Assembly: GCA_013373085.1 (NCBI GenBank)
Contig: JABXIM010000023.1
Coordinates: forward strand, 1 to 62,283
DNA length: 62,283 nucleotides
Source of the DNA: Oceanospirillaceae bacterium
Lineage (GTDB): Bacteria; Pseudomonadota; Gammaproteobacteria; Pseudomonadales; Balneatricaceae
Reading direction: 5' to 3'
Part shown: positions 41,162 to 49,933 of the stretch, in pieces
Layout of the letters: each line of letters begins with the position of its first letter
Position numbering within the stretch: the first letter of the stretch is position 1
Notes under the pieces: model-generated
Database searches by the model: none
Told to the model about the DNA's origin: nothing
Seen by the model: only the letters and a program-made list of their open reading frames with translations
Made by a program: the position numbers and the translations under genes

Positions 41162-41337
41162 CAAGGTGTCCGCAGATCAGAATCGGGCGCCATTATAGCA
41201 GCCATCGGATGCGCGCAAAGCAGCGGTGGCAAGGGTGGCAGGTATACCATCCACTTATCATACTCGCAGAGTGTCCGTTTCTGGCCTGTCGCTTTCGCAA
41301 TACGCTACACTGCTGAAAACACTCAGGAAGTTTGTCG

Positions 41338-41802
41338 ATGAAAGGATACGGATGGATGGCGGTGCCGCTACTGGGTGCCGTCGCTTGGCTGCCGTCGCAG
41401 GCATGGTCGGCCAGCGAGCAGGAAATTCGCGATTGTCAGCGGCACATGAACCCGCTGGTGGTCAGTCAGTGCATTGCAAAGCTCAAGTCCAAATCCGTTC
41501 GCCTCGAGGAGATCGAGTGCCGCAAGGACCTCGCCTGCTGGGGAGAGCGCTACAGCGAACGTGCCCAGAAAAACTGCGCCGTCGGGTTCTTGCGTGCGGC
41601 CAACTGGGATGCCCGCTGGTGGTCATACTGGGATGAGGAGGAGCTGACGCATGTGCGCTGGCGTTCTCGTCGTGACGGCGTGCTGGAATATTACCTCGAC
41701 AACGGCGGGGTGAGGCTGATGTGCGCTTTCGACCCGCAGATCCCGCAGCGGGTCCAGGTGCAGTATGGCCCTGCGGTCGGAGACGAGGGGATAGAGCTGT
41801 AG
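41338..41802 (+). CDS. Small secreted hypothetical protein, Cys-rich
   Basis: A 154-aa protein with a signal peptide (MKGYGWMAVPLLGAVAWLPSQAWSA, cleavage near residue 25). The mature part has six Cys (DCQRH, QCIAKL, ECRKDLACW, NCAVGF, LMCAF), an even number that could form disulfides in the periplasm, and a Trp-rich middle (WDARWWSYWDEEE). AGGAAG precedes the ATG. I know no family. The TAG stop (41800-41802) lies in the first bases of the dispersed repeat GTAGGATGGG. Confidence 0.75.
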   Translation: MKGYGWMAVPLLGAVAWLPSQAWSASEQEIRDCQRHMNPLVVSQCIAKLKSKSVRLEEIECRKDLACWGERYSERAQKNCAVGFLRAANWDARWWSYWDEEELTHVRWRSRRDGVLEYYLDNGGVRLMCAFDPQIPQRVQVQYGPAVGDEGIEL

Positions 41803-41871
41803 GATGGGTGGAACGACGCCGGGCACGGATTATCTGTCTCCGATACGATCAGCGCGTCGTGTAACCCATCA
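41799..41871 (+). repeat. Dispersed GTAGGATGGG-type repeat, copy D1
   Basis: GTAGGATGGGTGGAACGACGCC (split here: first ten bases 41799-41808) closes with GCGTCGTGTAACCCATCA (41854-41871). ACGACGC and GCGTCGT are complementary inner arms, so the whole copy can fold as a hairpin. Its TAG is the stop codon of the secreted protein gene. It is followed by an inverted copy, D2. Confidence 0.7.
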
Positions 41872-42019
41872 CAGGCGTCGCAGGTGCCTTGGTGTCGTCG
41901 AGCACCTAACTCCCGAATCTAGCCTGGAGCCGATTGACGGGATCTGTAGGGCGCGAGCTGGGTCGTTGGTTCTGGTGACGAAGAGGAAGGTCCCGGAACT
42001 GCGATGCTATCCGCAACGA

Positions 42020-42151
42020 ATCGATCAGTACAACGATCGATATGATGGGTTCCGCGATGCCCAAACTTTGCAGAAGGCGTCGAGTCCGCTCCGATGCATC
42101 GCTCCACCCATCCTACGATTGATAACTTTCCCTCTATTCCGCGATGAACCA
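42020..42151 (-). repeat. Dispersed GTAGGATGGG-type repeat, copy D2 (inverted)
   Basis: On the minus strand: GGTTCATCGCGG (42139-42150), then GTAGGATGGGTGGAGCGATGC from 42116, then AACCCATCATATCGATCGT (42033-42051). The same order of blocks, at similar spacing, is in copy A. Copies D1 and D2 face each other in the 395-nt gap 41803-42197. I see no gene in this gap. Confidence 0.7.
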
Positions 42152-42152
42152 T

Positions 42153-42184
42153 AAAAAAGGGCCGGCAAAATTGCCGGCCCTTTT
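42153..42184. terminator. Bidirectional intrinsic terminator
   Basis: A-tract, GGGCCGGCAA (42159-42168), AA, TTGCCGGCCC (42171-42180), T-tract. It ends the AGCS symporter gene (-) and transcription from the secreted protein gene (+). Confidence 0.9.
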
Positions 42185-42197
42185 GCATTCGCAGGGT

Positions 42198-43556
42198 TTA
42201 GAGGTCTTTGTTGTTTTCAAAGAACTCGCGGGTAACCTGGAACACCACCGGGCTCAGCAGCGCCAGGGCGATCAGGTTGGGGATCGCCATGAAGGCGTTG
42301 AGGGTATCGGCGACCAGCCAGATGAAGTCGAGGCTCAGAACCGCGCCGGCCGGGATCGCCAGGATCCAGAGAACGCGGTACGGGGCAATCGCCTTGACGC
42401 CGAAGATGTACTCGACGCAACGCTCGCCGTAGAACGACCAGCCGATGATGGTGGTGAAGGCGAAGATCGCCAGCGCGATGGCCACCAGGTAGTTGCCGAC
42501 GCCCGGCAGTGCCTCGGCGAAGGCGGCGGAGGTCAGCGCAGCGCCTGACTCGCCACCGGTCCAGGTGCCGGAGGTGACGATTACCAGGCCGGTGATGGAG
42601 CAGATCATGATGGTATCGATGAAGGTGCCGAGCATCGCCACCAGGCCCTGGCGTACCGGGCTCTTGTTCTGCGCAGCGGCGTGGGCGATCGGGGCGGAGC
42701 CGAGGCCTGCCTCGTTGGAGAAGATACCGCGGGCGACACCGAAGCGGATCGCGGCCCAGACAGCGGCGCCGGCGAAACCGCCTTCGGCGGCGATCGGGCT
42801 GAAGGCGTGGGTGAAGATCAGGTCCAGGGCGTGGGGGATCTGGTCGGCGTTGATCGCCAGTACCACCAGGCCGGCAACGATGTAGGAAACCGCCATCACC
42901 GGCACCAGGGCTCCGGCGACATGACCGATTCGGCGGATGCCGCCGATCAGCACGGCGCCGACCAGCACCATGGCGATAACGCCGGTCAGCCAGGTCGGGA
43001 GGCCAAAGTTGGCTTCCATGACGCTGGCGATGGAGTTGGCCTGTACGGTGTTGCCGATACCGAAGCCGGCGCAGGCGCCGAAGATGGCGAAAGCCATGCC
43101 CAGCCAGGCCCAGTGTTTGCCGAGGCCGTTCTTGATGTAGTACATCGGACCGCCAACGTGATTGCCTTCCTCGTCGACTTCGCGGTATTTGACCGCCAGC
43201 ACGGCTTCGGCATATTTTGTCGCCATACCGACCAGCGCGGTAATCCACATCCAGAACAGGGCGCCCGGACCGCCGAGGAAGACCGCAGTGGCGACGCCGG
43301 CGATGTTACCGGTGCCGACGGTGGCTGACAGTGCCGTCATCAGGGCCTGGAATGGGGAGATTTCCCCGGTGCTTTCCTCGTCTTTGGCTGCGTGGCGGCC
43401 ACGCCAGAGTAGTTTGAAACCGGTACCGAGCTTCAGAATCGGCATCAGGCGCAGTCCCAGGGACAGGAACAGCCCGACGCCCAGTATCAGGACCAGCATC
43501 ATTGGGCCCCAGACGACACCGTTAATCGCACCGATGATTGACGTAATCAATTCCAT
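42198..43556 (-). CDS. Sodium:alanine/glycine symporter, AGCS family
   Basis: An integral membrane protein of 452 aa with about 11 hydrophobic segments that imports alanine or glycine with Na+. Family signatures include ALMTALSATVGTGNIAGVA (residues about 70-90), GGPGALFWMW and GVARGIFSNEAGLGSAPIAH. The substrate cannot be settled from sequence, but a GTTTCC-N4-GGAAAC palindrome in its promoter is shared with gcvT and sdaA. This suggests that glycine (or serine/alanine) is the relevant cargo. It is monocistronic with its own terminator. Confidence 0.93.
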   Translation of the reverse strand: MELITSIIGAINGVVWGPMMLVLILGVGLFLSLGLRLMPILKLGTGFKLLWRGRHAAKDEESTGEISPFQALMTALSATVGTGNIAGVATAVFLGGPGALFWMWITALVGMATKYAEAVLAVKYREVDEEGNHVGGPMYYIKNGLGKHWAWLGMAFAIFGACAGFGIGNTVQANSIASVMEANFGLPTWLTGVIAMVLVGAVLIGGIRRIGHVAGALVPVMAVSYIVAGLVVLAINADQIPHALDLIFTHAFSPIAAEGGFAGAAVWAAIRFGVARGIFSNEAGLGSAPIAHAAAQNKSPVRQGLVAMLGTFIDTIMICSITGLVIVTSGTWTGGESGAALTSAAFAEALPGVGNYLVAIALAIFAFTTIIGWSFYGERCVEYIFGVKAIAPYRVLWILAIPAGAVLSLDFIWLVADTLNAFMAIPNLIALALLSPVVFQVTREFFENNKDL

Positions 43557-43702
43557 TATGTGGAAACCTCCAGCTTGTTATTGTTTTCATGCGGCCCCGG
43601 ATGGGGAACCGATGAGCGTGCATCCTCCCGGCGATCAGCGAGGGAGGATAACCTCCGGTCGGGCTCGAGGCGGTTACGCGGCGGGCCTGCCGGTAAAACA
43701 GT

Positions 43703-43731
43703 GTTTCCTGTTGGAAACAATTGCTATTTTA
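43703..43731 (-). promoter_or_regulatory. Promoter and GTTTCC-N4-GGAAAC operator of the AGCS symporter
   Basis: Palindrome GTTTCCTGTTGGAAAC at 43703-43718. On the minus strand a TAAAAT (-10-like, 43726-43731) and TTCAAA (-35-like, 43748-43753, 16-nt spacer) lie just upstream, so the palindrome would cover the transcription start, as expected for a repressor. The -35 falls inside the 3' end of dsdA. Confidence 0.62.
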
Positions 43732-43734
43732 GTG

Positions 43735-45027
43735 CTAATTAATTTCTTTTGAAGCAGTTTTTCCTCTTTTAAGAAATTTTTCAAATTCGTTGTCCGGGAC
43801 CAGGCGCCCGCCGGTGCTCCAGACGATGTGAGTCGCCTGTTCCATACGATCGTGGAGATGTGCGGGGCCCTGTTTCGCCGATAATTCATGCATCAGTCGT
43901 GCCGGACCCTGGATGCCGGCCGCCGCGGAAGGCTCCACCGCGAGGTTCTCGGACCGGTACAGCTGAAAAAGGTCGCGGAACAGGCTCTCGTCACTGACGG
44001 TAAAGACGCCATCCACGTCGCTGCGGATGGTCTCGCAGACCCATTCCGAGGCACGGCCGACCGCCAGACCGTCAGCTTCGGTGCAGCAGTCGAGGCCGAT
44101 GTCATAGACCGACGGGACGGACGGATCGAGCAGGCCCAGCAATACCGACGGCGCTGCGACAGGTTCGGCGAAATAGCAGTGCACGGCATCGCCGAAGAGG
44201 CGACGCAGTCCGTAGCAGATGCCGCCCGGTGCGCCACCGACACCGCAGGGTATGTACACCAGCAACGGGTGGTCGGAGTCGACGCGGATACCCGCCGACG
44301 CGAGCTGGCGTTGCAGGCGTAGCGCGGCCACGGCGTAGCCAAAAAACAGGCGCGGGCTGTTTTCGTCGTCGACGAAGTAGCCTTTGGGGTCCTCGATGGC
44401 GGCGGCACGTCCGGCGGCGACCGCTGCGCTGTAGTCGCTGTCGTGTTCGATCACCTCGACGCCGCGGTCACGCAGGCGCTGTTTTTTCCACTCCTTGGCG
44501 TCGTTCGACATGTGCACCCGCGTCCTGAAGCCCAGGGTTGCGCCGATCATGCCGATGCTGAGCCCGAGGTTGCCCGTGCTGGCGACGACCAGGCTGTGGC
44601 CGGCAAACAGTCGGCGCGCCTCGTCCGAGGCGAGGCGGCGGTAGTCGTCATCGGTATCGTGCAGCAGACCGGCGGACAGAGCCAGTTGCTCGGCGTGGCA
44701 GAGCACCTCGTGAAACCCGCCTCGGGCCTTGACGGAGCCGGCAATCGGCAGGGCGTGATCCGCCTTGAGCAGCAGGCGGCCGGAGATTCCCAGTAGTCGC
44801 TGGAGTGTCGGCAGTTCGAGCAGCGGCGACTCGATCAGGCCTCCGTCGGAGGCCAGTTCCGGAAACAGTTCGGCAAGGAGCGGGGCGCAGCGCTCAAGGC
44901 GCGCGGCCGCCGCTTCGAGTTCGGCGTCGGCCGCCGGTGAGCAGGGCATGAGTGCCGGGTTGTGCCAGAACAAGGGGTTGGCTGCTGCAAGCTGCTGTTT
45001 CACTGAATTCCCATTCACTGTCGACAC
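43735..45027 (-). CDS. dsdA: D-serine dehydratase (D-serine ammonia-lyase)
   Basis: PLP enzyme that deaminates D-serine to pyruvate and ammonia. It is 430 aa. The PLP Lys is in SVKARGGFHEVL near residue 99, and the phosphate-cupping loop VVASTGNLGLSIGM is near 148-161; both match DsdA. The blocks NPLFWHNPAL, YFVDDENSPRLFFGYAVAA and YIPCGVGGAPGGI also agree. It is divergent from a LysR regulator, as in the Escherichia coli dsdC-dsdA locus, but dsdX is absent. The next gene downstream is the AGCS symporter. Confidence 0.94.
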   Translation of the reverse strand: MSTVNGNSVKQQLAAANPLFWHNPALMPCSPAADAELEAAAARLERCAPLLAELFPELASDGGLIESPLLELPTLQRLLGISGRLLLKADHALPIAGSVKARGGFHEVLCHAEQLALSAGLLHDTDDDYRRLASDEARRLFAGHSLVVASTGNLGLSIGMIGATLGFRTRVHMSNDAKEWKKQRLRDRGVEVIEHDSDYSAAVAAGRAAAIEDPKGYFVDDENSPRLFFGYAVAALRLQRQLASAGIRVDSDHPLLVYIPCGVGGAPGGICYGLRRLFGDAVHCYFAEPVAAPSVLLGLLDPSVPSVYDIGLDCCTEADGLAVGRASEWVCETIRSDVDGVFTVSDESLFRDLFQLYRSENLAVEPSAAAGIQGPARLMHELSAKQGPAHLHDRMEQATHIVWSTGGRLVPDNEFEKFLKRGKTASKEIN

Positions 45028-45215
45028 CTCGGAGCCCTTCGTTTAACTGGGCCGGTATTCTGGAGTCGGAGTTCGCAGTCCACAATGCATTCCTTTTAAA
45101 GTTGACTATAGACCGGCTAAAGCGAACGCTGACGAAATAAGGCAAAAATAGTTGTCATGCTTCGCAAAGCTGGTTGGTTTTGCTTTACTTGCACCAAACT
45201 CAGGCGGAAAGAGAA

Positions 45216-46118
45216 ATGATCAACGCCCAGATATTGGCGGCCCTGCGGGCTTTTGAGGCTGCTGCCGGTGAACTCAGTTTCACCCGCGCCGCGGCGCGGC
45301 TAAACGTGACCACCGGAGCTGTCAGCCAGCAGATAAAGCACCTCGAGGAGCAGCTCGGATTCCGACTCTTCGATCGGTTGCCGCGGGGGCTGCGGCTGAC
45401 GGCGGAAGGGCAGCAGCTTTTTGCCGTGGTGCACCGCTGTCTGCTGGACCTCGACAGTTGCGTACAGCGCCTTCAGCACCAGTTGCTGGAAGGGCAGATC
45501 CGCTTCCGCTCGACGCCGTCGCTGCTGTTCAAGTGGTTGGTGCCGAGGCTGCATCGATTCCACGCCCGTTTTCCCGATATCCATGTCGAGACCTTTGCAG
45601 AAGAATCGCTGCTCAAAACCGAGCCGCAGGCCTACGACCTGGCCATCGATTACAGCTTCGGCGAATACCAAGGTCTCGAATCTGAACTGCTGCTCCCGGA
45701 AACGCTGTTTCCCGTCGCCAGTCCCGATTATGCCGCCGGCCTTGACTGGCGTGATCCATCCAGCTGGCAGCGACTGACACTGCTGCATGACTCCAGGCCC
45801 TGGCGGGACGCGAAACAGGATGCCGAGTGGCGCTATTACCTCGATCAGGTGGGGCTTGGCGGCGTCGACAGCGCCCGGGGGCACTATTTCAATCGCGCGG
45901 ACCTCGCCATCGAGGCGGCTGCCGCAGGGCTTGGGGTGGCGCTGGCCAGGGGCAGCCTGATCGATACCGATCTGGAGACCGGGCGCCTGGTGGCGCCGCT
46001 GCCGCCGGTGACGTCCTGTTGCGCCTACTACCTGGTGCATCGCCCCGGCGTGCTAGACGACGCCCGAATACGGGTGTTCTATGACTGGCTGCGGGCGCTG
46101 CCGCAAAGTTCGGGCTGA
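45216..46118 (+). CDS. dsdC: LysR-type regulator, DsdC-like
   Basis: A 300-aa LysR protein. The N-terminal winged HTH spans about residues 1-62 (ALRAFEAAAGELSFTRAAAR...VTTGAVSQQIKHLEEQLG), followed by an effector-binding domain starting IRFRSTPSLLFKWLVPRL. The WLVPRL block is common in the GcvA/DsdC/TrpI subgroup. It is divergent from dsdA, so activation of dsdA by D-serine is the likely role; GcvA-like function is the alternative. ATG 45216 follows GGAAAGAG. A repeat follows the gene. Confidence 0.84.
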   Translation: MINAQILAALRAFEAAAGELSFTRAAARLNVTTGAVSQQIKHLEEQLGFRLFDRLPRGLRLTAEGQQLFAVVHRCLLDLDSCVQRLQHQLLEGQIRFRSTPSLLFKWLVPRLHRFHARFPDIHVETFAEESLLKTEPQAYDLAIDYSFGEYQGLESELLLPETLFPVASPDYAAGLDWRDPSSWQRLTLLHDSRPWRDAKQDAEWRYYLDQVGLGGVDSARGHYFNRADLAIEAAAAGLGVALARGSLIDTDLETGRLVAPLPPVTSCCAYYLVHRPGVLDDARIRVFYDWLRALPQSSG

Positions 46119-46128
46119 GCCGGCGCAG

Positions 46129-46236
46129 GTTGGGTCAAGCGACGCAGAAGCGGACCGCCATGGATGGCGGTAGGCCGCCCCGCGGAAATGCTGTCATTGC
46201 AGGAGCAAATGACGGTGGACCCAACACCGTTTCCGT
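46129..46236 (+). repeat. GTTGGGT-type inverted repeat with nested hairpins
   Basis: GGTTGGGTC near the start and GACCCAACACC near the end are complementary termini. Inside are two further hairpins, ACCGCC/GGCGGT and GTCATTGC/GCAAATGAC. It lies 10 nt after the dsdC stop. The terminal sequence is related to the GTTGGGTTGCGTGG hairpin at 50041-50077. It looks like a non-autonomous palindromic repeat. Confidence 0.5.
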
Positions 46237-46307
46237 GCCAACCGAAGCCTGTCGATCTGTAATGCGGTCGAGTTTGCGGGTTCCCCGGTCCGTTACCCCC
46301 ATGCTGC

Positions 46308-46820
46308 TCAATAGCTTCCGGGCTTATTGATATCGATCGGCAGTGCCAGCGACTCCTTGACCTCCTCCATGACGATATAGCTCTTGGAGTTCTTGACGCC
46401 GGGGAGCGTCAGCAGCATTTCGCCGAGCAATTCGCGATATTCGGTCATATCGCTGATGCGCGCCTTCAGCAGGTAGTCCGAGTCCCCCGACACCAGGTGA
46501 CACTCGAGGATATAGGGCAGGGTGGAAACGGCCTTGTTGAACCGCTCGAAGGCGTCCGGTGACTGGTAGGACAGGGCAATCTCGACGAATACCAGCATGC
46601 TGTAGCCCAGCGCCTCCGGATTGATCCGGGCGTAGTAACCTTCTATATAACCGTCTTTTTCCAGTCGCTTGACGCGCTCCATGCAGGGGGTGGTCGAGAG
46701 GCCGACCCGGTCGGCCAGTTCGGTGTAGGAAATCCGTCCTTCGAACTGCAGCGTGCGCAGGATATTCATGTCGATCCGGTCCAGCTTGCGTTTTTTCTGG
46801 GTGTTGCGGCTGCTGTTCAT
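46308..46820 (-). CDS. Lrp/AsnC family regulator (DadR/Lrp-like)
   Basis: A 170-aa protein with an N-terminal AsnC-type HTH (LDRIDMNILRTLQFEGRISY, residues 14-33, and LADRVGLSTTPCMERVKRLE) and a C-terminal RAM domain (about 80-155) that binds amino acids. It is very similar to Escherichia coli Lrp in the HTH. It is divergent from dadA, the arrangement of DadR in Pseudomonas, which activates dadAX in response to L-alanine. ATG 46820 is preceded by AGGAGATATT. A global Lrp role cannot be excluded. Confidence 0.91.
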   Translation of the reverse strand: MNSSRNTQKKRKLDRIDMNILRTLQFEGRISYTELADRVGLSTTPCMERVKRLEKDGYIEGYYARINPEALGYSMLVFVEIALSYQSPDAFERFNKAVSTLPYILECHLVSGDSDYLLKARISDMTEYRELLGEMLLTLPGVKNSKSYIVMEEVKESLALPIDINKPGSY

Positions 46821-46959
46821 AATATCTCCTGCATAAGGTGTATTTAACAAGATATTAAACTGTTAAGAGGCTAAATACACAAAAAAATCCCGCAGAAAAC
46901 CCCCTATACTGCAATACATCTTATCGCTATTGACCAAACAATAATCAGGGGGTCACCAC
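46821..46959 (+). promoter_or_regulatory. lrp-dadA divergent promoter region
   Basis: An AT-rich 139-nt region. TATACT at 46905-46910 is a good -10 for dadA, but no -35 is present at 16-18 nt upstream. This fits activator-dependent transcription by the divergent Lrp-type regulator. GGGGG lies 9-13 nt before the dadA ATG. Confidence 0.5.
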
Positions 46960-48228
46960 ATGCGCATTGTCATTCTCGGAAGTGGCGTCGTCGGAGTCAC
47001 CAGCGCCTGGTATCTTGCCCGGGCTGGCCATGAGGTCACTGTCGTCGATCGTCAGCCGGCTGCCGCGATGGAAACCAGCTTCGCCAACGCCGGTCAGGTA
47101 TCGCCGGGCTATTCTGCGCCCTGGGCGGCGCCGGGCGTGCCGGTCAAGGCCGTGAAATGGCTGATGCAGGATCTGTCGCCATTGATGATCAAGCCGACCC
47201 TCGATTACAACTTCTACCAGTGGATGACCAAGATGGTCGCCAACTGCACCGAAGGCAAGTATCAGGTCAACAAGGGCCGCATGGTGCGTATCGCCGAATA
47301 CAGCCGTGACTGTCTCAGGGCGCTGCGCGAGGACGTCGCGATCGATTACGAGCACCGTACCAACGGCACTCTGCAGGTGTTCCGCACCCAGAAGCAGGTC
47401 GACGGTGCCGCCAAGGACATCAAGGTACTGAAGGAACTGGGTGTGCCCTTCGAAGTACTGGACCGCGACGGTTGCGCTGACCGCGAACCGGCGCTGCAGT
47501 ACGTCAAGGACAAGATCGTTGGCGGCCTGCGGCTGCCGGGCGACGAAACCGGTGACTGCTTCAAGTTCACCCAGGCGCTCGCGGCCAAGTGCGAGGAGCT
47601 CGGGGTGAAGTTCCTGTACAACACCGATATTGACGGGTTGCTCACCGACAAGGGCGATATCGCCGGCGTCAAGACCAGCGTGGGTGTCCTGACCGCCGAT
47701 CGTTACCTTGTGTGCCTGGGCAGCTATAGCTCGCAGCTGCTCAAGCAGATCGAGATGAACCTGCCGATCTACCCGGTCAAGGGGTACTCGCTGACGTTGC
47801 CGATCATCGATGAATCGCGTGCGCCGGTATCGACCGTGATGGATGAAACCTACAAGGTGGCGGTAACCCGCTTCCGTGACCGTATCCGCGTCGGCGGCAG
47901 CGCGGAGCTGGCCGGCTACGATCTGACGCTGCCGGAAAAACGCCGCGCCAACGTCAACTTCGTGGTGACCGACCTGTTCGGCGGCGGCGGCGACATGGAA
48001 CGCTCCGAGTTCTGGACCGGCCTGCGTCCGATGACGCCGGATGGCACGCCGATACTGGGTGGCACCCGCTACCCGAGCCTGTATCTGAACACCGGTCACG
48101 GCACTCTGGGCTGGACCATGTCCGTCGGCTCCGCGAAGTTCGTCAGCGACCTGATCAGCGGTCGTCCGACCGACATCGATCCGGCGGGCCTGAGTGTCGA
48201 CCGCTACCCATACGCCTACGCCGGGTAA
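46960..48228 (+). CDS. dadA: D-amino acid dehydrogenase, small subunit-type
   Basis: FAD-dependent membrane-associated dehydrogenase that oxidises D-alanine and other D-amino acids to 2-oxo acids and ammonia, feeding the respiratory chain. It is 422 aa. The FAD motif [20 protein letters not shown] is at residues 4-23. [21 protein letters not shown] and the C-terminal [14 protein letters not shown] are DadA signatures. It is followed by a 9-bp hairpin, then ridA and alr, forming an alanine catabolic cluster. Confidence 0.96.
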   Translation: MRIVILGSGVVGVTSAWYLARAGHEVTVVDRQPAAAMETSFANAGQVSPGYSAPWAAPGVPVKAVKWLMQDLSPLMIKPTLDYNFYQWMTKMVANCTEGKYQVNKGRMVRIAEYSRDCLRALREDVAIDYEHRTNGTLQVFRTQKQVDGAAKDIKVLKELGVPFEVLDRDGCADREPALQYVKDKIVGGLRLPGDETGDCFKFTQALAAKCEELGVKFLYNTDIDGLLTDKGDIAGVKTSVGVLTADRYLVCLGSYSSQLLKQIEMNLPIYPVKGYSLTLPIIDESRAPVSTVMDETYKVAVTRFRDRIRVGGSAELAGYDLTLPEKRRANVNFVVTDLFGGGGDMERSEFWTGLRPMTPDGTPILGGTRYPSLYLNTGHGTLGWTMSVGSAKFVSDLISGRPTDIDPAGLSVDRYPYAYAG

Positions 48229-48238
48229 TCGCTTGAGG

Positions 48239-48260
48239 CGCAGCTGCTGTCGCAGCTGCG
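48239..48260 (+). other. Hairpin between dadA and ridA
   Basis: CGCAGCTGC (48239-48247) and GCAGCTGCG (48252-48260) form a 9-bp stem with a 4-nt loop. No U-tract follows. It may tune the relative amounts of dadA and ridA-alr message. Confidence 0.5.
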
Positions 48261-48400
48261 TCGCTTTCACGACTGACTTTTTGCCGCAAATCATGGACAC
48301 TTACGAGCGCGGTTCGGGACTCCTCCGCCGGACCGCGGTCTTAAGTGTCTAACCGGTGTATCCGAACGGATGCCCTCTTATCAGTAATTAAGGAAACGAC

Positions 48401-48787
48401 ATGGCTAATCGCAGCATTATCAAAACCGACAAGGCACCGGCCGCTATCGGTACTTACTCCCAGGCGGTCAAGGTCGGCAACACTGTCTACATGTCCGGCC
48501 AGATTCCGCTGGATCCGGCGACCATGGAACTTGTTAATGCGTCGTTCGAAGATCAGGCCGTCCGCGTATTCGAAAACCTCAAGGCGGTCGCCGAAGAAGC
48601 CGGCGGTTCCCTGAACCACTGTGTCAAGCTGACCATCCTGCTGTCGGATATGGGGCACTTCGCCAAGGTCAACGAAGTCATGTCGCGTTATTTCGAAGAG
48701 CCGTACCCGGCGCGCGCGGCCTACGCCGTCAAGCAGCTGCCGAAGGATGTGGATATCGAAGTCGAAGCGATCATGGTGACCGAGTAA
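48401..48787 (+). CDS. ridA: RidA family enamine/imine deaminase
   Basis: Hydrolyses reactive enamine/imine intermediates such as 2-aminoacrylate and 2-iminopropionate made by PLP enzymes and by amino-acid oxidases. It is 128 aa with the family blocks [24 protein letters not shown] and [23 protein letters not shown]; the catalytic Arg is in PARAAYAV near residue 105. It sits between dadA, which makes imines, and alanine racemase, so detoxifying DadA products is a natural role. Confidence 0.95.
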   Translation: MANRSIIKTDKAPAAIGTYSQAVKVGNTVYMSGQIPLDPATMELVNASFEDQAVRVFENLKAVAEEAGGSLNHCVKLTILLSDMGHFAKVNEVMSRYFEEPYPARAAYAVKQLPKDVDIEVEAIMVTE

Positions 48788-48856
48788 CAGCGGACACCGG
48801 CCGGCTCTTAGCCTTCGCGCGAGGGGCCGGTCTCTATCGGCACCGGAGGAGTCAGT

Positions 48857-49933
48857 ATGAGCCGAGCAGCACGCGCCAGTATCGATCTGGACGCAATCCG
48901 TCACAATTACCGTCTTGCCAAATCCCAGGCGCCCGCCGCTCGTGCGGCTGCCATTATCAAGGCCAACGCTTACGGCCATGGCGCCGTCGCGGTCGCCAAT
49001 GCCCTCAAGGCCGAAGCTGACGCCTTCGGCGTCGCCTGTATCGAAGAAGCTATCGAGCTGCGTGAAGCCGGTATCGAGCAGCCGGTGGTCCTGCTGGAAG
49101 GGTTCTTCGAGGCGGATGAGCTCGAGTATATCGCCCGTCACAACCTCTGGACGGCGATCCACAGCCCGCACCAGATCGAGGCGCTGGCCTGGGCGCAACT
49201 GCCCGCACCGGTCAATGTCTGGCTGAAGATGGATTCGGGCATGCACCGTCTCGGTATCGAGCCGGAGCGCTATCGTGAGGCCTACCGCCAGCTGCGTTCG
49301 CTGGAGCAGGTGGCCGAGATCACCCTGATGAGTCACTTTGCCTGTGCCGACGAGCTGGACCGGGAAACCACCCGGCAGCAGATCGACTGCTTCGACCGCG
49401 CGTCCGAAGGCATCGATGCTCCGCACAGCCTTTCCAATTCGCCGGCGACCCTGGCCTGGCCGGAGGCGCATCGCGACTGGCTGCGGCCCGGACTGATGCT
49501 TTATGGCGCCACGCCGTTCGAGGTCGATCAGGAACAGGCGGCGAAGCTGGAAGCGGCAATGACCCTGACCAGCAATATCATCGCCATTCACGAGCTGCAG
49601 CCGGGCGATGCCGTCGGTTATGGCGCCGGTTTCGTCTGCGAGCGCCCGAGCCGTATTGCCACGGTGGCCATGGGCTACGGTGACGGCTATCCGCGCCATG
49701 CCGCCAACGGTACGCCGGTGGTCGTCAACGGTCAGCGTACCCGGACCGCCGGACGTGTCTCGATGGATATGATGACCATCGACGTCACCGACATTGCCAC
49801 CGCCAAAATCGGCGATAGCGTCGAGCTTTGGGGCAAGCAGCTGCCGGTTGCGGAAGTCGCGCGCCATTGCGCCACCATACCCTATACGCTGCTGACCTGT
49901 CTGACCCCCCGCGTACCGCGCGTCTATCCGTAG
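48857..49933 (+). CDS. dadX: Alanine racemase, catabolic DadX type
   Basis: PLP enzyme that interconverts L- and D-alanine, supplying DadA with substrate. It is 358 aa. The PLP Lys is Lys35 in AAIIKANAYGHG, and the second catalytic Tyr is in VGYGAGFVCERPS near 254. The position after dadA-ridA indicates the catabolic paralogue, though sequence alone does not separate Alr from DadX. GGAGG is 8-12 nt upstream of the ATG. The TAG stop lies in the first bases of the repeat at 49930. Confidence 0.9.
   Translation: MSRAARASIDLDAIRHNYRLAKSQAPAARAAAIIKANAYGHGAVAVANALKAEADAFGVACIEEAIELREAGIEQPVVLLEGFFEADELEYIARHNLWTAIHSPHQIEALAWAQLPAPVNVWLKMDSGMHRLGIEPERYREAYRQLRSLEQVAEITLMSHFACADELDRETTRQQIDCFDRASEGIDAPHSLSNSPATLAWPEAHRDWLRPGLMLYGATPFEVDQEQAAKLEAAMTLTSNIIAIHELQPGDAVGYGAGFVCERPSRIATVAMGYGDGYPRHAANGTPVVVNGQRTRTAGRVSMDMMTIDVTDIATAKIGDSVELWGKQLPVAEVARHCATIPYTLLTCLTPRVPRVYP

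Noticed and set aside
43624-43658. ATCCTCCC/GGGAGGAT pair in the AGCS leader as MalT boxes
   Set aside because: They resemble MalT half-sites, but they match the consensus less well, lack the spacer seen at the mal promoters and precede an unrelated gene. They more likely form a leader hairpin.
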